Source: a virus. From it: a stretch of 64,000 nucleotides of DNA. The stretch is from the IMG/VR virus record IMGVR_UViG_3300009128_000003, positions 51,051-115,050 of that record, one strand, 5' to 3'. The position numbers and the translations under genes were made by a program. The notes under the pieces are model-generated. The model had not been told where the DNA came from, made no database searches, and saw only the letters and a list, made by a program, of their open reading frames with translations. How positions within the stretch are numbered: position 1 is the first letter of the stretch; the number at the start of each line of letters is the position of its first letter. Positions 59,660 through 64,000 of this stretch are shown one piece after another.

Positions 59660-61577
59660 AGTCTTCTACTCGGAACTTAAATGTGTCGTCTTGTTCATTC
59701 CACGTGCTGAGTTCGCTGTTATAGAACGCAAACTTGACCGCGTATTCATATCCGGGTTCCAGTAGTTTCATGTTCAAGTCAAAGTAATTTCCAGACACAT
59801 CGTAGGATAGCCCAGTTGCATAATTTGATCCAGTGTTGTGTCTGATCGCTGGGTATCCGTCCAGCACTCGATATACCCGATAAGATGCGCTTTGAATAGC
59901 AGTCGTTGCCACGTTAGTATTGGCTTGTGTGTAAACTGTTGGGCTCCAGTTCTTATCTCTTACATAAAGGTACATGCGTGCGGTCTCATCAGCCCTATAT
60001 TCGTTCTGAAGATTGGTGATGTTGAGGTAGTGAATCGGTGTTCGACGCGTCATTTCGCCATCTTGAAGTATCGGCTGGATTGAACCGGTAAAGTATTCGG
60101 TGGTGCCGTCGTGCCAAACATCGAACAAGTGTGTGATTGATGAAGAGGCGATCCCTATGTCGCAGGAGTAGATGCCGGTCGAGACATATGCGCCGGTTAT
60201 GTTCTTGACGCCGGCGCCGATAGGAGTGCTGGCGGCAATGGACGACAACTTGGAGCCGGTTGGGGCAGAATTGTCTGAGGAGCCTGAGTAAAGGCTCACA
60301 TAAGGATTGCCAGTTCCGATGTTCGGAATGTTTACCAAGCGACCGCGGACGTAATTGTAAAGAAAAATGGTGTTTAAGTTGTCGGCGGCAGGCGCTAACG
60401 ATGAACTATAATGAAAGTCTCCGCGTTGGTCCTGCTTGGTGTCGTCCCATCTCGCTTCAATGCGTGGGCGCTTAAACCAATACTGTGATCCTCGCGCAAA
60501 GAAGCGCTTTGTATAATAAGATTTGGTGGCGCCATCGGTATTGTTAAGGACGCTGCCGCTGTTCTCACCATCGGAACCCGAGAAATACGCTTCATATGAG
60601 CGGGATAGGTGTACGCCCACTCCGTAGTTTTCATAGGTGCCGGCAATCCAACTTTCGACCAAGCCGGTAATATCTACTTCTAGATCTTCTAATCCGGTTT
60701 CAAACGACTGCTCAAAGAACGGATAAGAGCCGCCTGTCAAATAGCTTCCACCAACACTTTGCCAGCGAGAAGCATTGCCGCCGGCTTGAGGAACAGAGAC
60801 GGTCAAATAACTCAAAGTCCCGTAAACACTAGTATCCGTTGAGGAGCCAGAATTGCTAGCTGTAACATAGACTGTGGCGCCATCGATATTAGCTGAGAAG
60901 CCACTCTGAGCAGAAGCTGTGGTTTGAAATGCGCCGGCGATGGCGGCTGCTGATCCTAAGCCGTTGATGTCGACTCGGATCTCCGTTCCGTCTGCGTCTG
61001 GGAGTGAGTCGGCGCCGGTATTTTTAAACCAAAAATTGTACCGAGTAGACGTGTTATAAAGCTTTACATAGTTTGCGCCGGCGCCGGCGGCGTATTTTGT
61101 CGGATCACCAGAGCCAAACACAAACTTGGTGATCTCGGGGACGTCCTTACTAATTCTGTCAATCCAGTTGGCGCCGGTGTTGCCCTTCGTGTAATCTTTG
61201 TAGCCTTCTAAATCTAATCCGACGCCCTCTTCCCATGACTGTGAAACAGCATGAACTACAAGCTTATAATCGCGCGGTGTTGTCTTGGAAATCTGAGCAT
61301 TATATAAACTAAGATAGAACCTTACACTGCCACTGGCAGGCACCAATCCACTTGTTCTGTCGGCTGAAATTCCTGCAGTAGGAAATTTGATTAGCAATCG
61401 CGATAATTCTTGAGATCCTTGTGCGGCAGAGCTACTGGGTGTCTGCCTTCCGTAAACGGAGAAAACCTCCATAACATCTGCCATCCCCATATTGGAACCA
61501 GTTCCACGAGTCGATAAATTGGGCTGATAGGCGTTAACAATGGTGGTATCAGCAGATGCTGTATATTTTCTAATCAT
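59649..61577 (-). CDS. Virion structural protein, 642 residues
   Basis: A beta-rich protein beginning IRKYTASADTTIVNAYQPNL, with the pattern of DNRLRE-type or carbohydrate-binding-like proteins: LLIKFPTAGI, SVRFYLSLYNAQISK and WEEGVGLDLEGYKDYT near 135-150. The last third has repeated aromatic-Gly strands (YKLVVHAVSQSW earlier, AVKFAFYNSELSTW at the end). I would call it a baseplate-associated structural protein because it follows gp6 and precedes the giant LamG protein. The exact family is not certain. Its stop overlaps the giant gene start. Confidence 0.65.
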   Translation of the reverse strand: MIRKYTASADTTIVNAYQPNLSTRGTGSNMGMADVMEVFSVYGRQTPSSSAAQGSQELSRLLIKFPTAGISADRTSGLVPASGSVRFYLSLYNAQISKTTPRDYKLVVHAVSQSWEEGVGLDLEGYKDYTKGNTGANWIDRISKDVPEITKFVFGSGDPTKYAAGAGANYVKLYNTSTRYNFWFKNTGADSLPDADGTEIRVDINGLGSAAAIAGAFQTTASAQSGFSANIDGATVYVTASNSGSSTDTSVYGTLSYLTVSVPQAGGNASRWQSVGGSYLTGGSYPFFEQSFETGLEDLEVDITGLVESWIAGTYENYGVGVHLSRSYEAYFSGSDGENSGSVLNNTDGATKSYYTKRFFARGSQYWFKRPRIEARWDDTKQDQRGDFHYSSSLAPAADNLNTIFLYNYVRGRLVNIPNIGTGNPYVSLYSGSSDNSAPTGSKLSSIAASTPIGAGVKNITGAYVSTGIYSCDIGIASSSITHLFDVWHDGTTEYFTGSIQPILQDGEMTRRTPIHYLNITNLQNEYRADETARMYLYVRDKNWSPTVYTQANTNVATTAIQSASYRVYRVLDGYPAIRHNTGSNYATGLSYDVSGNYFDLNMKLLEPGYEYAVKFAFYNSELSTWNEQDDTFKFRVEDYEY

Positions 61578-61584
61578 GTGTTTT

Positions 61585-63381
61585 CTACCTGACCTTTCCT
61601 CTGATATCTACAGAAGGGTACTTAATCTGAAATATGGCGTTTGCCGGTGCAACTAGCGATGAACCATCTGGCGATAGGTTCTTTTGAACATTAAATGCAA
61701 CTGAAGAATAACTTCCTCCGAGTTTATTGTGTAGTTTTACCGTAACAACGTCTAAGACACCCTCAACTTGGCTGAGTGTGCTATAAATACTGCTAATTGA
61801 CATAGACTCGGCAATGAAGAACGACTCTTCGTATTTTGCTGTCAAGGCTAAGATACCGGCGTTTAACGTATCGGTGCGGTTTGCGCCGGGTGCAGTTTTG
61901 ATAACGAAATCAATTCCTATATCGATAATATGTGGATCGAGAATGTCCACAGTGTCATTAATCATTCTATACTGTTCAAGCCAAGTTTTTAAATTATTTT
62001 TTATGGTTGCGTTAGTTTTTGTAAGCATTCCAAAGCTATCCTCCGAAATAACATACATATTTAAATTTCTTTTAAGGGAATCTTGGTCTTTCTGAATGCA
62101 AACTCTCTTGAGAGAACCGTACTTCCCCGGCATGCGGTAGGCTAAATTTTCATAATCGCTTTGAGTGACTGCTCGATTTTGAGTCGGAAACGTATCAAAG
62201 ATTCTTCGCTTGATTTCCGATGTTGACGGTTCGGCGACGCTGCCGACTATGGGCGTCTCGTTAGAGACTTCCGCGGAGTCGATGACCGCTTGAACATTGA
62301 GCCCGCTTAAGCTGCTCCGATCTTCAAAGTCAAATAACACGGTGCTTACGCTATTTAGTGACCCCACTGCAACATTTGAGTTGGTCGGATTTGTAGTGCG
62401 ATAGGTAATGGTTAAAGTTGTGTTTGCTGGGCAAATTCCATAATTCTTGTTTTTAGACAATCTCGTTGGATCGAATGTGGTATCCGTAACATAGCTTTTT
62501 CCAAATACGTCAATTGCCACTTGTTGTGGGTTGGCGACGACATTCGATTCTGCCTCATTGCCGCTCCCAAACTGCAGGTATGTGTCTGCTATGTCCCGTT
62601 CTACGGTGAATTTTCTAGATACCAGCATTGGCTTTAAAATGGATGGGACGTTGTCGCTCTTGTAGTTCTGGTTAGCAAGCTCTTTGAATACCATATCTTG
62701 AGCAAGATACTCTACTTCAAAATATTGATTTCCTTCGGAATCGAACACTGAGATGATCTCTGAAATATCTGGGGATGCCACTCGGATACGCTTAAACCTC
62801 TCAAAAGCTCCCACCACAACTTGTTCCTGTGAGAATCGACCGGAGACTACGTTTCCGTAAGCTTTGATGGCATAGTAAGTGGGGGCGCCGGAGATGCTAT
62901 CCACCTGCGATACAACCACTTGGTTAACTGGTTCGGAAAACGATATATTCTCTGTTAAAACAAAGGACAGCCCGTTATCAGACGTAAACGAACTCCCGCG
63001 CAGCATGGTGGGAATATAGCGAGTGTCGGGTCCCATTCCAGTTGTGGTAGCCGGTACCTGAATGTATACAGCTGCTGTGCCATGGGTCGAGGGTCGACCG
63101 GGATTTTTATATCCGAGAACGCGACCATGGCGCACAACATTATTAAGCTGGTATGCTGTGTCTAGAAACGACTCGTTTACGTTGTAATCTAGATATAATG
63201 ATAGTTGATCACCGACATACGCAACCGCATCAAGCATCAGGGCTCCAAATGAAGCTTCGCTAAAATCTTGAAAATTTTCTGGGTAGTATCTTTCTGCCAG
63301 TTGCAGCAGGTCTTGCCGGATGCCCTGATACTCTCTGTGAGTATAGTTAATCGGTAAAATTTTCTTCTGTTCGTCAGCCAT
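61585..63381 (-). CDS. Baseplate wedge protein, T4 gp6-like (J family)
   Basis: A 598-residue protein with the gp6-type N-terminus: YTHREYQGIRQDLLQLAERY, YPENFQDFSEASFG and LDAVAYVGDQLSLYLDYNV, which is highly characteristic of T4 gp6 and related J-type baseplate proteins. A later GSGNEAESN and the SVAEPSTSEIKRRIFDTFPTQN motif also fit. gp6 forms the ring of the baseplate inner wedge. The frame opens at TTG 63384 but ATG 63381 with GAGG 8 bases upstream is preferred. It follows gp25 with a 16-base gap and a late-promoter-like element. Confidence 0.9.
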   Translation of the reverse strand: MADEQKKILPINYTHREYQGIRQDLLQLAERYYPENFQDFSEASFGALMLDAVAYVGDQLSLYLDYNVNESFLDTAYQLNNVVRHGRVLGYKNPGRPSTHGTAAVYIQVPATTTGMGPDTRYIPTMLRGSSFTSDNGLSFVLTENISFSEPVNQVVVSQVDSISGAPTYYAIKAYGNVVSGRFSQEQVVVGAFERFKRIRVASPDISEIISVFDSEGNQYFEVEYLAQDMVFKELANQNYKSDNVPSILKPMLVSRKFTVERDIADTYLQFGSGNEAESNVVANPQQVAIDVFGKSYVTDTTFDPTRLSKNKNYGICPANTTLTITYRTTNPTNSNVAVGSLNSVSTVLFDFEDRSSLSGLNVQAVIDSAEVSNETPIVGSVAEPSTSEIKRRIFDTFPTQNRAVTQSDYENLAYRMPGKYGSLKRVCIQKDQDSLKRNLNMYVISEDSFGMLTKTNATIKNNLKTWLEQYRMINDTVDILDPHIIDIGIDFVIKTAPGANRTDTLNAGILALTAKYEESFFIAESMSISSIYSTLSQVEGVLDVVTVKLHNKLGGSYSSVAFNVQKNLSPDGSSLVAPANAIFQIKYPSVDIRGKVR

Positions 63382-63397
63382 CAAAAAAACCTCACTA

Positions 63398-63763
63398 TTA
63401 AATAGTAAACTCTAATAAATCCTCTATTCCTATATTGGGTATTGCATATCGAATATGAACAGACAGCTTATTTAAGTCTGGCTCCATACCAAAATCAATT
63501 GCCTGAATAGAAACAGACGGCATATAGAGAGAGGTTTGTTGTAAGATCTTGCTCCTAATTTTTTCATGCGCATCCTCGCTATAGTTTAAAAACAAATACG
63601 TTCTAAGTCCTACTCCGTAATTTGGAGTCATCACGCGCTCTCCAGGATCTGTGAGTATCAACATCTTAAAATTTTGCTTAATTGTTGTTGCCAGAGTTTT
63701 AAGCATAGTAAACCCGTCGGCTGAGTCTTTTGTCAGCGGCAGGCTAACTCCTATTGAAGCCAT
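63398..63763 (-). CDS. Baseplate wedge protein, T4 gp25-like
   Basis: A 121-residue protein matching the gp25/lysozyme-like baseplate family: LPLTKDSADGF at the N-terminus, NFKMLILTDPGERVMTPNYG and VGLRTYLFLNY, followed by a helical KIRSKILQQTSLYMPSVSI and a beta tail. The T-x-P-G-E-R-x-M-x-P-x-Y-G core is diagnostic. gp25 is part of the inner baseplate and contacts the sheath. It precedes gp6 as in T4 (25 then 6). A late-promoter-like element lies 19 bases before ATG. Confidence 0.93.
   Translation of the reverse strand: MASIGVSLPLTKDSADGFTMLKTLATTIKQNFKMLILTDPGERVMTPNYGVGLRTYLFLNYSEDAHEKIRSKILQQTSLYMPSVSIQAIDFGMEPDLNKLSVHIRYAIPNIGIEDLLEFTI
63399..63406 (-). promoter_or_regulatory. Candidate late promoter element
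   Basis: The coding strand reads TTTACTATTTAATAG 18 bases before ATG 63381, overlapping the end of the gp25-like gene. It may allow separate transcription of gp6. Confidence 0.35.
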
Positions 63764-63781
63764 GTTTTAGTCCCTCTTATC

Positions 63782-63790
63782 ATAAATACT
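63782..63790 (-). promoter_or_regulatory. Candidate late promoter element
   Basis: The coding strand reads GAGTATTTATGATAAG 19 bases before the gp25 ATG and overlaps the stop of the truncated upstream gene. The match is ACTATTTAT with A-C changed to A-G. Confidence 0.4.
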
Positions 63791-64000
63791 CACTTTTTGC
63801 ATAATTTACCGTCGGCATTGAAAGGATTAGTCCGGCGGCGCCATTTAGCCCATCCACTGAAAAGGTTCATGCCGGCGGGCGGTAACATAGCGGTTTTGAG
63901 ATTATTGATCCAAACTCTAGTAAAATCAAGACCCTCGCCATCTCCTTCAGAGTTGAAATCTCTAATATTATAAAATGCTTTAAAAACTTTCTTAATGCGG
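63790..64000 (-). CDS. C-terminal end of an unrecognised gene cut by window edge
   Basis: An open minus-strand frame enters from the right edge and ends at TGA 63790. About 70 residues are visible: helical KKVFKAFYNIRDFNSEGDGE, then TRVWINNLKTAMLPPAGMN and LFSGWAKWRRRTNPF. No family recognised. It precedes gp25, so it probably belongs to the baseplate or tail group. Confidence 0.6.
   Translation of the reverse strand, partial: RIKKVFKAFYNIRDFNSEGDGEGLDFTRVWINNLKTAMLPPAGMNLFSGWAKWRRRTNPFNADGKLCKK

Noticed and set aside
1-64000. tRNA genes, integrase, transposase or attachment sites
   Set aside because: None seen on either strand by eye; a tRNA scan of the sequence would be decisive.

Overview
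The window is a gene-dense piece of the genome of a large tailed phage of the T4-like (myovirus) type. Every supported gene lies on the minus strand, so the transcriptional order runs from high to low coordinates. Genes overlap or are separated by a few bases, many through ATGA, GTGA or TAATG junctions. No stretch longer than about 160 bases lacks a gene, and I saw no rRNA, tRNA, CRISPR array, insertion sequence or integrase. The T4-type anchors are a gp25-like and a gp6-like baseplate wedge protein, a large terminase subunit, a portal, a gp21-type prohead protease, an acidic scaffold and a gp23-type major capsid protein. Base composition and gene content resemble marine myoviruses. The host cannot be named. 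Holin-like and spanin-like proteins and a signal peptide make a Gram-negative host likely (inference).

Layout in transcription order. (1) 64000-34189: baseplate and tail-periphery proteins, namely gp25, gp6, a 642-residue virion protein, a giant 3,734-residue protein with LamG-like segments and about eight further structural proteins including paralogue pairs; at the low-coordinate end lies a small HESIH putative metalloprotein. (2) 34187-31975: nucleic-acid and folding genes, namely a RuvC-like resolvase, an FKBP-type prolyl isomerase with a SAP-like tail and a DnaG-like primase; the last two have their own sigma70-like promoters. (3) 31964-19968: a block of mostly small, unrecognised genes that share a few short modules. 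Seven genes begin with variants of MKITKSQLKQIIKEE, two with an ENWRKF/Y module and two with an IDPRYFMDEK module. Embedded in the block are a fused SbcD-SbcC (gp47-gp46) protein, an FtsZ/tubulin-like GTPase, a ParB-like-domain protein and a lysis cassette. (4) 19971-13083: terminase, portal, core proteins and prohead protease. (5) 13090-3538: a large putative internal head protein, a ribosomal protein bS21 homologue, and a cassette of fibre-like proteins ending in an Asp-box beta-propeller protein. (6) 3421-439: scaffold and major capsid protein, then an insulated small gene running off the left edge.

Regulation appears to use two classes of signal. Three sigma70-like promoters (TTGAC-N17-TAnnnT) precede the SbcCD fusion, primase and FKBP genes. 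The one before SbcCD is embedded in a 37-bp palindrome. A different element, reading ACTATTTAT on the coding strand, recurs 18 to 40 bases before the start codons of structural genes and is a candidate late promoter. Three intrinsic terminators were found.

The most unusual feature is the family of tagged genes. The shared modules are short, almost always at the extreme N terminus, attached to otherwise unrelated bodies, and contain I/L-x-E sites of the kind cut by gp21-type proteases. I infer that they are capsid-targeting or scaffold-binding tags that load a large set of internal head proteins, analogous to the capsid targeting sequences of T4 internal proteins. This is a hypothesis from sequence pattern only.
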